Assembly: GCA_022376925.1 (NCBI GenBank)
Contig: JAIOJX010000025.1
Location: forward strand, 96,623,608-96,687,607
Direction: 5' to 3'
Length of the DNA: 64,000 nucleotides
Source: Tragulus kanchil
Taxonomy: Eukaryota; Chordata; Mammalia; Artiodactyla; Tragulidae
Shown: piece after piece, positions 33,926-44,622 of the stretch
Layout of the letters: every line of letters begins with the position of its first letter
Position numbering within the stretch: the stretch's first letter is position 1
The notes under the pieces: generated by a model
Told to the model about the DNA's origin: nothing
What the model saw: only the letters and a program-made list of their open reading frames with translations
Databases searched by the model: none
Translations under genes and position numbers: made by a program

Positions 33926-36267
33926 CTGAGTTACACTTATGTAAGGTCTCTAGGTCTAGTGTACATATAGAAGATGAATTTGTGAGTGAGCAAAGTGATG
34001 AAAATTTAAGAAAAAGCTCAGTAAGCTAGCTACCTTTCAAATTTATAGATATGATAAGTACATAAGAACATCTCTTATTACATTAATGTATTGTATTATT
34101 TATTATGATCCTAGAGAATGGCCTAAATAAACATTTTCTGTCTTTAAAAAAATGAAGAAGTTAATGTACTGATCTAGATAGTATAGACATTTTCTTAGAT
34201 TAGTAGTAAAAATGAAGAGAAGTAGGCAGACTTTGGATATATTTTGGAAGATGAGTCAATGGTGTTTGAAAAAGGACTCACAGGGCTTCCCTGGTGGTCC
34301 AGTGGGTAAGGACACCGCCTTGCAGTGCAAGGGGCGCCGGTTCAATCCCTGGCCTGGGAAGATCCCGCGTGCCACGGAGCGGCTGGACTGATGTGTCCAA
34401 TTACCAAGCCGGAGCTCTGGAGCGCATGCGCCCAGAGCCGGTGCTCTGCGACAACAGAGGCCACCGCGATGGGAGGCCCACACAGGCCAAAGAACAAAGA
34501 TGGATTAAGACGGATAAATGAAAGACCAATAGAAGTGGCCCCCCGCCCCCCCCCCCCCCCTCCCCCCCCAAAAAAAAAAAAAAATAAAATGTTTTTTAAA
34601 AAAAGTAAATTAGTAAAAAAAAAAAAAAAGGACTCACAGATATTGCTTGTATTTTGGATTAAGTGACTTGGTGGATAGTCATAATATATACTAAGATAGG
34701 AAAGGCTTAGAGAGGGAGCAGATTTTAGGAAATAAGTAATTGCTCTGCTTTGATTATGTTATGTCTACGATTTCTATTATATATTCAAAAAGGGAAGTTG
34801 AAGACAGTTGTATATGAGATCCTGGAGATCACATAAAGGCTGAGCCTATAGATAGTAATTCAAAATTCATCCATGTGTAGAGGATCTTTTTAAATATTTT
34901 TTTTGCTATATAGATATAGAATTTTCATTTCAAATATACACACAAGTAAACAATCTATTGTATTTATTTGGTAGATCTGCCATAACAAAGTACCTTAAGC
35001 AATAGAAATTCATTTTCTCATAGTACTTGAATCCAGAAGTCTAAGATCAAGGTGTCCGCAGGTTTGGGTTCTGCTGAGACCTTTCTCCTTGGCTTGTAAA
35101 TGACTGCCTTTTGCTGAGTTACACTTATGTAAGGTCTCTAGGTCTAGTGTACAAAATTTGATAGAAAAGGCTCAGTAAGTTATCTACCTTTCAAATTTAT
35201 AGATATGATAAGTACATAAGAACATCTCTTATTACATTAATGTATTGTATTATTTATTATGATCCTAGAGAATGGCCTAAATAAACATTTTCTGTCTTTA
35301 AAAAAATGAAGAAGTTAATGTACTGATCTAGATAGTATAGACATTTTCTTAGATTAGTAGTAAAAATGAAGAGAAGTAGGCAGACTTTGGATATATTTTG
35401 GAAGATGAGTCAATGGTGTTTGAAAAAGGACTCACAGGGCTTCCCTGGTGGTCCAGTGGGTAAGGACACCGCCTTGCAGTGCAAGGGGCGCCGGTTCAAT
35501 CCCTGGCCTGGGAAGATCCCGCGTGCCACGGAGCGGCTGGACTGATGTGTCCAATTACCAAGCCGGAGCTCTGGAGCGCATGCGCCCAGAGCCGGTGCTC
35601 TGCGACAACAGAGGCCACCGCGATGGGAGGCCCACACAGGCCAAAGAACAAAGATGGATTAAGACGGATAAATGAAAGACCAATAGAAGTGGCCCCCCGC
35701 CCCCTCCCTCCCCATCCCTCCCAAAATAAATAAATAAATAAAATGTTTTTTAAAAAAAGTAAATTAGTAAAAAAAAAAAAAAAGGACTCACAGATATTGC
35801 TTGTATTTTGGATTAAGTGACTTGGTGGATAGTCATAATATATACTAAGATAGGAAAGGCTTAGAGAGGGAGCAGATTTTAGGAAATAAGTAATTGCTCT
35901 GCTTTGATTATGTTATGTCTACGATTTCTATTATATATTCAAAAAGGGAAGTTGAAGACAGTTGTATATGAGATCCTGGAGATCACATAAAGGCTGAGCC
36001 TATAGATAGTAATTCAAAATTCATCCATGTGTAGAGGATCTTTTTAAATATTTTTTTTGCTATATAGATATAGAATTTTCATTTCAAATATACACACAAG
36101 TAAACAATCTATTGTATTTATTTGGTAGATCTGCCATAACAAAGTACCTTAAGCAATAGAAATTCATTTTCTCATAGTACTTGAATCCAGAAGTCTAAGA
36201 TCAAGGTGTCCGCAGGTTTGGGTTCTGCTGAGACCTTTCTCCTTGGCTTGTAAATGACTGCCTTTTT
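33926..36267. repeat. Direct duplication 12 (offset 1188 then 1154)
   Basis: 33926-35113 recurs at 35114-36267. The first 35 bases of copy 2 match with offset 1188. About 34 bases are then lost and several substituted (35150-35185). After that the offset stays 1154. The noise is confined to the start of copy 2. The SINE C-tract also differs between copies. Confidence 0.95.
34284..34624 (+). mobile_element. Very young CHR SINE, sense, 15-bp TSD (duplicate 35438-35778)
   Basis: Intact head gggcttccctggtggtccag, B box ggttcaatccc, CpG-rich middle (gcgtgccacggagcggctgg, gcatgcgcccagagccgg), the tail box aggccaaagaacaaagatgg, then a C-rich tract and poly-A. A perfect TSD, aaaaaggactcacag, is at 34269-34283 and 34625-34639. 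Retained CpGs point to recent insertion. The 75-113-codon frames here are SINE-derived. Confidence 0.95.
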
Positions 36268-36469
36268 GCTGTCTCCTCACATGGTATTTTTTTTTCTGTA
36301 AGCACATATTCCTGAAGTTTCTTCCTCCTCTTAGAAGGGCACTATTCCTATAGGATTGTAGCCCCAATCTTTATAACCTCAATAAAAAAATTAATTACCT
36401 TAATGGCTCCATGTACAAATACAGTCACATTGGGGATAAGGCTTCAATTTATAGATTTGGGAAGCACAG
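36120..36469 (+). mobile_element. MLT2/ERVL-like LTR
   Basis: Reads in MLT2 order: the gtagatctgccataacaaag start, a ccagaagtctaagatcaagg block, cctttctccttggcttgtaa, ctcctcacatgg, and a gtacaaatacagtcacattg block. A truncated first copy is at 34966-35113. Ancient; no internal retroviral sequence. Confidence 0.75.
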
Positions 36470-36477
36470 TGTAGTCC

Positions 36478-36699
36478 TTGGGTCTTCCCAGGTGGCACTA
36501 GTGTAAAAGAACCTGCCTGACAATACAGGAGATATAAGAGACACAGGTTCAATCCCTGGGTGAGGAAGATCCCCTAGAGGAGGACATGACACTCCACTCC
36601 AATATTCTTGCCTGGAGAATCCCATGGACAGAGGAGCCTGGTGGGCTACAGTCTGTAGGTTCACACAGAGTCAGACTGACTGAAGTGACTTACCACACA
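36478..36699 (+). mobile_element. Bov-tA SINE, sense, full unit
   Basis: tRNA-like head gggtcttcccaggtggc, B box aggttcaatccctggg, then the ccaatattcttgcctggaga, ggagcctggtgggctacag and gactgaagtgactta blocks. The TSD tgtagtcc is at 36470-36477 and 36700-36707. Confidence 0.93.
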
Positions 36700-36707
36700 T
36701 GTAGTCC

Positions 36708-36961
36708 ATAACTTCTGGTCTAGAAAAGAAAATGTTCCATGAGAAAGTGATTTCAACTGTGTCAAATGCTCCTGAGAATTTGAGTAAGATGAGGTCAGAG
36801 AATAGACCATTGGTTGTGGTAACATACTGATCATAACAACCTTTGATGAGAGTCATTTCAGTGGAGTGATAGGGATGAAAGTCTGATTTGAATAATGCTT
36901 TAAGGAAGAAAAAATGATAGATGAGGAAATGGAGTACAGTGAATACAGGTATCTCTTTGAA
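36708..36961. other. Unclassified old repeat-like DNA
   Basis: No gene. The phrase-like structure (gtcaaatgctcctgagaatt; cagtggagtgatagggatga) resembles a high-copy ancient mammalian repeat that I cannot name. It may continue at 38190-39250. Confidence 0.35.
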
Positions 36962-37165
36962 TTTTATTTTTTAATTTTATTTTTTACAGAGGTTTGCTTA
37001 CTGCCACAAATTGACCTGAATCCTCCATAGGTATACACACATTTCCACCTCCGGCCCCTGCCCCAGACCCCAAACCTGCCTTCATCTCACTCCCCACCCC
37101 TCCCCTCCAGGTCACCACAGAGGTCCTATTTGAGATCCCCTAGTCCAACAGCATATTCCTCTCCT
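36962..37165 (-). mobile_element. L1 3' UTR fragment, antisense
   Basis: The ttttacagaggtttgcttac start, the ttgacctgaatcctcc and ataggtatacacac blocks, then a C-rich run (ccccacccctcccctcc) match the ruminant L1 3' UTR and its G-rich tract. 5'-truncated. Confidence 0.7.
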
Positions 37166-37176
37166 TTGTGCCAATG

Positions 37177-37456
37177 CTTTTTTTTTTTTTTTTAATTTTT
37201 GGCCTCTTTCATTGTTTTATTTATTTATTTATTTTCATCCATGTTTGTTCTTTGGCCTGTGTGGGCCTCACATTGCAGTGGCCTCTCACATTGCAGAGCA
37301 CTGGCTCTGGGTGCATGCGCTTTGGACCACTGGCTCCTCATGGGACACGCCAGTCCAGCTGTTCTGCCGCATGTGGCATTTTCCCGGGCCAGGGATTGAA
37401 CCAGTGGCCCTTGCACTGCAAGGTGGATTCTTTACCCACTGGATCACCAGGGATGC
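37177..37456 (-). mobile_element. CHR SINE, antisense
   Basis: Minus strand: head gggcatccctggtgatcc, B box ggttcaatccc, then the cggcagaacagctggactgg middle and the caggccaaagaacaaac tail box. It ends in (ataaat)n and poly-A (T run at 37169-37192). Plus- and minus-strand frames of 63-102 codons are read-through. Confidence 0.92.
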
Positions 37457-37869
37457 CCTTACTCCAATCTTTTTAAGAGTTATTCTGGATATAGAAAACA
37501 ATTGCTCATGACCAGCAAAGGGGACAGTGTGGAGATGGATAAATTAGGAATTTGGAATTAATAAGATACACAGTATTATATATAAAATACACCAACAATA
37601 AGGACTTACCATATAGCCCAGAAAACTATATTGAATATCTTGTAATACCCTATAGTGGAAAATGATCCGAAATAGAAAATATGTGCATGTGTGCGCATAA
37701 CTGAATCATTTATATTTGAAGCATTAGATCAACTACATTTCAATTTACAACAAAAAAGAATTGTGTTGTGAGAAGTAAGATAATGGAAGAGAGGTTGGAG
37801 GAAATGTGGGGCAAAAAGCAGTTTTTGATGGGAGATATTTGTGTTCTGCTGGGAATGAGCCAGTTTATA
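37457..37869. other. Unclassified intergenic DNA
   Basis: 37560-37740 contains L1-like or MER-like tatagcccagaaaactatat text, but no confident assignment. Confidence 0.35.
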
Positions 37870-37880
37870 AGAAGAAATCA

Positions 37881-38170
37881 GGGCTTCCCTGGTGGTCCAG
37901 TGGGTAAGGGCACCACCTTGCAGTGCAAGGGGCACTGGTTCAATCCCTGGCCTGGGAAGATCCCACGTACTGTGGAGCGGCTGGACCGATGTGTCCAACT
38001 ACCAAGCCAGTGCTCTGGAGTGCATGTGTCCAGAGCCAGTGCTCTGCAATGAGAGAGGCCACTGCGATGGGAGGCCCACACAGGCCAAAGAACAATGATG
38101 GATGAAAATAAATAAATGAAAGACCAGTAGAAGTTGCAAAAAAAAAAAAAAAAAAAAAACTTAAAAAAAG
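37881..38170 (+). mobile_element. CHR SINE, young subfamily, sense, with TSD
   Basis: gggcttccctggtggtccag head, B box ggttcaatccc, the gagcggctggaccgatgtg middle, an aggccaaagaacaatgatgg tail box and poly-A of about 21. The 11-bp TSD agaagaaatca is at 37870-37880 and 38171-38181. Confidence 0.95.
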
Positions 38171-38397
38171 AGAAGAAATCAATAGTACTGGAGAATGGGA
38201 TATAATTGAAGTAAGGACTTGGAAATGGTGAGAAGAGATGGGATCTGGGGCACACTGAAAAGTGGATTTGATAGTAGTGGAGGTGTTTTATTCAGTTTAA
38301 CAGGAAGGGAGGCAGATTTAAGTAGAAATAATAGAGCATAAAATTAAGGTGCTTGTTTGTTAGTGTCTATTTGCTGTATAAAAATTTGCAAGTTGGG

Positions 38398-38515
38398 ACT
38401 TCCTGGGCAGTCTAGTGGTTGGGACTCAGCACTTCTACTAGGCATGGATTCCATCCCTAGTCTAGGGAAGCAGGATCCTGAATGCTACAGAGAAACCAAA
38501 ATGAAAAAAAAAAAA
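38398..38515 (+). mobile_element. Short tRNA-derived SINE (CHR-S-like), sense
   Basis: gggacttcctgggcagtcta head, an attccatccctagtctaggg B-box region and a poly-A at 38506-38515. Diverged. Confidence 0.75.
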
Positions 38516-39640
38516 ATGAATGATTTCAAGACAATAAAGTGGGAGAGTTATTGGGGATTTGAGAAGAAAGATGGTGGAAAAAAGTGATGCAGCAAAGTGC
38601 GGAGCTGAATTCATGAGATGAGAATAGCAGACACTGGCAATATTGAATGCTTCCTTGAGACTCATGTCCATAAATTTGAAGTGAGTTTTGTCGGTAATGG
38701 TGCATTTTCCCCAACATATTTTAGATACTCAGGTGAAGACACATCCAGAAGATCTAAGTAGGATTATCATTTGAGTTTATTACTACAGAGGATGAGTTGA
38801 CTATATATAAAGTGTTGTTTGAAGAACGGGTGTCTAGATTGACTTGATGGAAAGAGTGCAGTCATTGATAAGCAAGTGGTTGAGAATGTACACATGGGAG
38901 TGGATGACTGAAGTGGAATGTTGTAAAACAGAGAATCAGGTCAAAGAACTTGACCGGGGCTTTTTATAGATAATTTACCCTGTTGTTGAAGTTTCCAGAT
39001 GTAAAGACCGAAGTTCATGATGGAGAGGGAGATAGTAAGCAAGGTCCTGAAGTCAATAATAAGTTAAGGAGAGTGGCTGGAAAATACATGGAAGCATATC
39101 AAGTGGGAAAAATGGGAAGATATTCTTCAAAGGAGCTGGGTTTTGTGAAAGAAGGTAGGAGACAGTTATAATGAGGCAGAGGGAAGCAAGATGAACATTT
39201 CTCTGGTCTTTAGTCCAACTTTGAGAAGGGGGTCATTTGGAATAGTATGAGGATGTGATGATGATCTGGGGCTCTTAGTCCTCTGATGAAGACTGAGGCG
39301 ACAGTTACATATGGAGAATTGCATGGAGATCTCAGGTGGAACTCACCTGAGGCTGGGTATGTTGTGGTAGTCCAGAACATGTAGTCCTTGAACTTCTGAA
39401 GATACCTGCTCCTGCATGAGAATGGGATACAAATGACATTGTAAGGTTTGCCTTGTGAAGGTTTATACAGTTTTTGCCAGTTGTGTGTTTTTCATTGCCA
39501 GAATCCTAAAGGGAATTAGTGGTAAATGATGAATCTTCGCATTCATCCAAAATCTTTTTTTTTTTTTTTTAACTGATGTGACCTTGTGTCATTTAATTGT
39601 TATGATCTTCTGGGAATGTAGTATCCTTCATTTCACAGGT
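38516..39640. other. Unclassified intergenic DNA
   Basis: No gene. Purine-rich old repeat-like text; the 62-codon frame at 38983-39171 has no domain. 39545-39565 is a T run. Confidence 0.4.
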
Positions 39641-41545
39641 AAAGAAACTGAAAATCAAAAAATCAAATAACCTAAGTCTATGTCCACGTAATTTAAAAGA
39701 TTTAGGAATTTCTACTATGCCACAGTATTTTTCAGTCATTAGTGATTTAGTATTAGTAAGCCAGGTAACAGTTATCCTTCTGTCCCTAAATCCATCATTC
39801 ATTCCCCTGAATTAATATTATTGGCACTCTGCTTTATTTATAGCATCCCAAAACAAATGAACATTCAGTGCACTTCGTAGTGCCTCTATGCACAAGACAC
39901 TCACTAGACACTGGGGTTAAATACAGCTAAATGAGATTTGTATCCTGTTCTTAAAAACTTACAGTGGGAGAAAAGGAACTTCAGGTAACTATTAATAAGA
40001 AATCATCAAATATTGTCCCCACTTGATGATAAAAACTAACGTTTAGAGAATTAAATGCTCAAGGCCATCCACTCCTATATGAATTGTCTTGCTTCCTTTT
40101 AGCAGAGAGCTTTAGCCAACAGAGCATTAGACTGAAAATTCATACATCTAGGCCTTAGGTCCTTGTTTTTGTAATTAATTAAATGAGTAACTTTGGCAAA
40201 AACTCCTCTCTTGCCTTGGTTTCTTCTTCTATACTACAGAGATACTAATTTATGCTGTCTCATATAAATTCAGAGAATCAAATATTGATGCATTTGAGAT
40301 TGCTTTGGAAATAAATCATTCCTAATGAAGTATAATCATCTTGTTTCTTTCTAATTGTAGGATGAACATTATGAATAAGACCTGCCTTTGTACATTTCAA
40401 ATGAATAAATGCTATCTATCATGTTACCTATGGAGAATTGCATGGAGATCTCAGGTGGAACTCACCTGAGGCTGGGTATGTTGTGGTAGTCCAGAACATG
40501 TAGTCCTTGAACTTCTGAAGATACCTGCTCCTGCATGAGAATGGGATACAAATGACATTGTAAGGTTTGCCTTGTGAAGGTTTATACAGTTTTTGCCAGT
40601 TGTGTGTTTTTCATTGCCAGAATCCTAAAGGGAATTAGTGGTAAATGATGAATCTTCGCATTCATCCAAAATCTTTTTTTTTTTTTTTTAACTGATGTGA
40701 CCTTGTGTCATTTAATTGTTATGATCTTCTGGGAATGTAGTATCCTTCATTTCACAGGTAAAGAAACTGAAAATCAAAAAATCAAATAACCTAAGTCTAT
40801 GTCCACGTAATTTAAAAGATTTAGGAATTTCTACTATGCCACAGTATTTTTCAGTCATTAGTGATTTAGTATTAGTAAGCCAGGTAACAGTTATCCTTCT
40901 GTCCCTAAATCCATCATTCATTCCCCTGAATTAATATTATTGGCACTCTGCTTTATTTATAGCATCCCAAAACAATGAACATTCAGTGCACTTCAGAGTG
41001 CCTCTATGCACAAGACACTCACTAGACACTGGGGTTAAATACAGCTAAATGAGATTTGTATCCTGTTCTTAAAAACTTACAGTGGGAGAAAAGGAACTTC
41101 AGGTAACTATTAATAAGAAATCATCAAATATTGTCCCCACTTGATGATAAAAACTAACGTTTAGAGAATTAAATGCTCAAGGCCATCCACTCCTATATGA
41201 ATTGTCTTGCTTCCTTTTAGCAGAGAGCTTTAGCCAACAGAGCATTAGACTGAAAATTCATACATCTAGGCCTTAGGTCCTTGTTTTTTGTAATTAATTA
41301 AATGAGTAACTTTTGGCAAAAAACTCCTCTCTTTGCCTTGGTTTCTTCTTCTATACTACAGAGATACTAATTTATGCTGTCTCATATAAATTCAGAGAAT
41401 CAAATATTGATGCATTTGAGATTGCTTTGGAAATAAATCATTCCTAATGAAGTATAATCATCTTGTTTCTTTCTAATTGTAGGATGAACATTATGAATAA
41501 GACCTGCCTTTGTACATTTCATGAATAAATGCTATCCATATCATG
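39310..41545. repeat. Direct duplication 13 (1119 bp offset)
   Basis: 39310-40428 recurs at 40429-41545. Small homopolymer differences exist near 41285-41335 (extra T, T, A and T). The end of copy 1 (gctatctatcatgttacc) is a slightly altered form of the continuation at 41530-41550. Confidence 0.97.
39860..39990 (-). repeat. Possible antisense L2 fragment (duplicate 40978-41108)
   Basis: gacactcactagacactggg and aaaacttacagtgggagaaa resemble the reverse complement of the LINE2 3' region. Tentative. Confidence 0.4.
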
Positions 41546-42239
41546 TTTGGAATATTGACCTGACCAAATAATGGCTTATAAGCTATTTCTTGGGGACATT
41601 AGTCTGGTGGTAAAGGTTTTATAAACATAGCGTCATGTAAAATTGAAAACAAGAAAACCAGATTTGAGGTCAAAAGACCTGCACTTGGAGTTCTGCTCTA
41701 CTGCTGCCTAGTTTGGACAAATCACTTAATTTCTCTACACCTCAGTTTATTTGCTTGTGGAGCAGAGAAGTTAATAATTACTCTGCCTCTCTTGTAGGGA
41801 ATATTGTGAAGACCAAATATAATGTATATGAAAATTTTTTGTGTGAACAATGAAACAGCATTTCTACTGGAATCTAATGAGGTTCAGAGATAGAAGCCAT
41901 GAGTGATTCATTTTATAACCTTAGTGACTAATAGGCAGCTTGTTACCCAGCAGGAGTTCGGGAGATTCTTATAGGAATGAATCCTAACTATGACTTGGAT
42001 TTTGAGTTCTTTCTCTCTTTCCGGACAGGCTTAGCTCCAGGTCCAATCACAAAATCTACAATGTGGACTTCATTCTGCTTCATGACCTTTGTGCTCTCCA
42101 AAGCAGTTCTTCACTTCTCTCCCTTCCTTCCCCACCTTTACCCGGCCATTCTCACACTTCAAGGCCCAGCTGAAGTCTGGATGCTTTATCCAGTGTCCCT
42201 CTAATTATGCTCACATTACTGAAAACATCTGCTGAGACC
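41546..42239. other. Intergenic DNA with a MIR remnant
   Basis: 41680-41815 carries MIR-like text (tctgctctactgctgcctag; aatttctctacacctcag). 42060-42200 resembles an old L2 3' side (ttcacttctctcccttcctt). No gene. Confidence 0.5.
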
Positions 42240-44220
42240 TTCTTGTCACATTTTAAAGATTTATTTATTTATTTATTTTGGGCGGGGGTCGGGTTGGGGA
42301 GGGAGGGGAGTGGGCGGGCCACTTCTGTTGGTCTTTCATTTTTCTATTTTCATCCATCTTTGTTCTTTGGCTCCTGTGGGCCTCTCATCGTGGTGGCGTC
42401 TGTCATTGCAGAGCGCCGGCTCTGGGCGCATGCACCCCAGAACTCCGGCTCGGTGATTGGACACATCGGTCCAGCTGCTCCGCGGCACGTGGGATCTTCC
42501 CAGGCCAGGGATCAAACTGGCGCCCCTTGCACTGCAAGGCGGTGTCCTTACCCACCGGACCACCAGGGGAAGCCCTTCTTGTCACATTTTAAATGTATGA
42601 TGAATGAATACTAAAAAGGCTGGTCGGAGATGGGCCTAATTTCCTAAGGTGGATTCCACTTCTTTAAATCAATTGTTAAATATACTTTGTTAAATATTAT
42701 TCCCAGTGTCATTTGTCATGGGTAAGATACTTTAAGGAGAGAGCTTTTCACAATTTTACTCTCTGTATTAGTGATATATTTTTGATCAAACAGGATTTTT
42801 CCCCTATAAAATCAAAATATAGTAGCTACAAGCAGATTTTGTCAGTTTTAGGCCTCTTGAAGGAAAGGACTATTTTTGAGCACATTCTATCAAAGGAAAT
42901 ACAGAGGCACACATTAGGAAGTAAAGAGACCGAAAGTGAGCCTTTTTCACGTGGCAAACATTGCCTCTGTAATGTGAACAAGTGTCAGTGACCTAGAGAG
43001 TGGAGGAGGGAGGCCAAGATTACAAACGAACTTGTAAAAAGCAACATGTGGAAGACATGGGGCAAAGCAACCAATGGAGGGGAGCAGTTGGATACCAGAG
43101 AGTCTTATAGGAATGAATCCTAACTATGACTTGGATTTTGAGTTCTTTCTCTTCCGGACAGGCTTAGCTCCAGGTCCAATCACAAAATCTACAATGTGGA
43201 CTTCATTCTGCTTCATGACCTTTGTGCTCTCCAAAGCAGTTCTTCACTTCTCTCCCTTCCTTCCCCACCTTTACCCGGCCATTCTCACACTTCAAGGCCC
43301 AGCTGAAGTCTGGATGCTTTATCCAGTGTCCCTCTAATTATGCTCACATTACTGAAAACATCTGCTGAGACCTTCTTGTCACATTTTAAAGATTTATTTA
43401 TTTATTTATTTTGGGCGGGGGTCGGGTTGGGGAGGGAGGGGAGTGGGCGGGCCACTTCTGTTGGTCTTTCATTTTTCTATTTTCATCCATCTTTGTTCTT
43501 TGGCTCCTGTGGGCCTCTCATCGTGGTGGCGTCTGTCATTGCAGAGCGCCGGCTCTGGGCGCATGCACCCCAGAACTCCGGCTCGGTGATTGGACACATC
43601 GGTCCAGCTGCTCCGCGGCACGTGGGATCTTCCCAGGCCAGGGATCAAACTGGCGCCCCTTGCACTGCAAGGCGGTGTCCTTACCCACCGGACCACCAGG
43701 GGAAGCCCTTCTTGTCACATTTTAAATGTATGATGAATGAATACTAAAAAGGCTGGTCGGAGATGGGCCTAATTTCCTAAGGTGGATTCCACTTCTTTAA
43801 ATCAATTGTTAAATATACTTTGTTAAATATTATTCCCAGTGTCATTTGTCATGGGTAAGATACTTTAAGGAGAGAGCTTTTCACAATTTTACTCTCTGTA
43901 TTAGTGATATATTTTTGATCAAACAGGATTTTTCCCCTATAAAATCAAAATATAGTAGCTACAAGCAGATTTTGTCAGTTTTAGGCCTCTTGAAGGAAAG
44001 GACTATTTTTGAGCACATTCTATCAAAGGAAATACAGAGGCACACATTAGGAAGTAAAGAGACCGAAAGTGAGCCTTTTTCACGTGGCAAACATTGCCTC
44101 TGTAATGTGAACAAGTGTCAGTGACCTAGAGAGTGGAGGAGGGAGGCCAAGATTACAAACGAACTTGTAAAAAGCAACATGTGGAAGACATGGGGCAAAG
44201 CAACCAAGGATGTGGAGCTG
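41968..44220. repeat. Direct duplication 14 (offset 1136 then 1133)
   Basis: 41968-43103 recurs at 43104-44220. Copy 2 lacks 3 bases of a ttctctct run near 43148. The last ~30 bases of copy 1 (43074-43103) loosely echo 41938-41967, as if copy 2 started with poor-quality bases. Confidence 0.97.
42258..42575 (-). mobile_element. Very young CHR SINE, antisense, 18-bp TSD (duplicate 43391-43708)
   Basis: Minus strand: gggcttcccctggtggtcc head, B box agtttgatccc, CpG-rich middle, the cacaggagccaaagaacaa tail box, a C-rich tract and an (aaataaat)n tail. A perfect 18-bp TSD, ttcttgtcacattttaaa, is at 42240-42257 and 42576-42593. The 135- and 104-codon plus-strand frames are SINE read-through with no start or domain of their own. 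Confidence 0.95.
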
Positions 44221-44622
44221 GGCTCAGCCACAGTTCAGGTACCTGTGGGCTTGAGTAATGTCCTCAGGCATCTGGGCTTATTCACAAATACCTCTTAGAA
44301 GACCTTGCTTTTGCTTCATTAGTTTCCTTGTCTCTAACCAACTTGGAAACAGTGCTCTGTATCTACCCCTTACCTTACCAAGCATGACTAAAATAATGTC
44401 AAAAGTCCAAGTTAGGAAACTACTTTGAAGCCCAGGGCATGAAAATGAAAGAATAATAAATCTAATTAAAGATTACATAGATAGAGTGCTAAATTCTTTA
44501 AAAGTGTTATCATTTAAGGAAGATGATTTTACATCATTAATTTTGGCTTCAAATAACAGGTAACTCCACTCTGTTAAGTAAAAGAATGGATTTTCTTACA
44601 CAAAAAGAAGCCCCAACATAAG
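42594..44622. other. Unclassified intergenic DNA, partly duplicated
   Basis: No repeat or gene recognised. The 92-codon frame at 42713-42991 (and 43846-44124) has no known domain. It is present twice only through duplication 14. Confidence 0.45.

Noticed and set aside
34295..34350. tRNA-Glu genes at SINE heads
   Set aside because: A- and B-box-like sequences are the SINE promoters; no tRNA cloverleaf is kept in full.
42207..42614. 135-codon plus-strand frame (and its twin at 43340-43747) as a gene
   Set aside because: Runs straight through an antisense CHR SINE and its TSDs; no domain; twin due to duplication 14.
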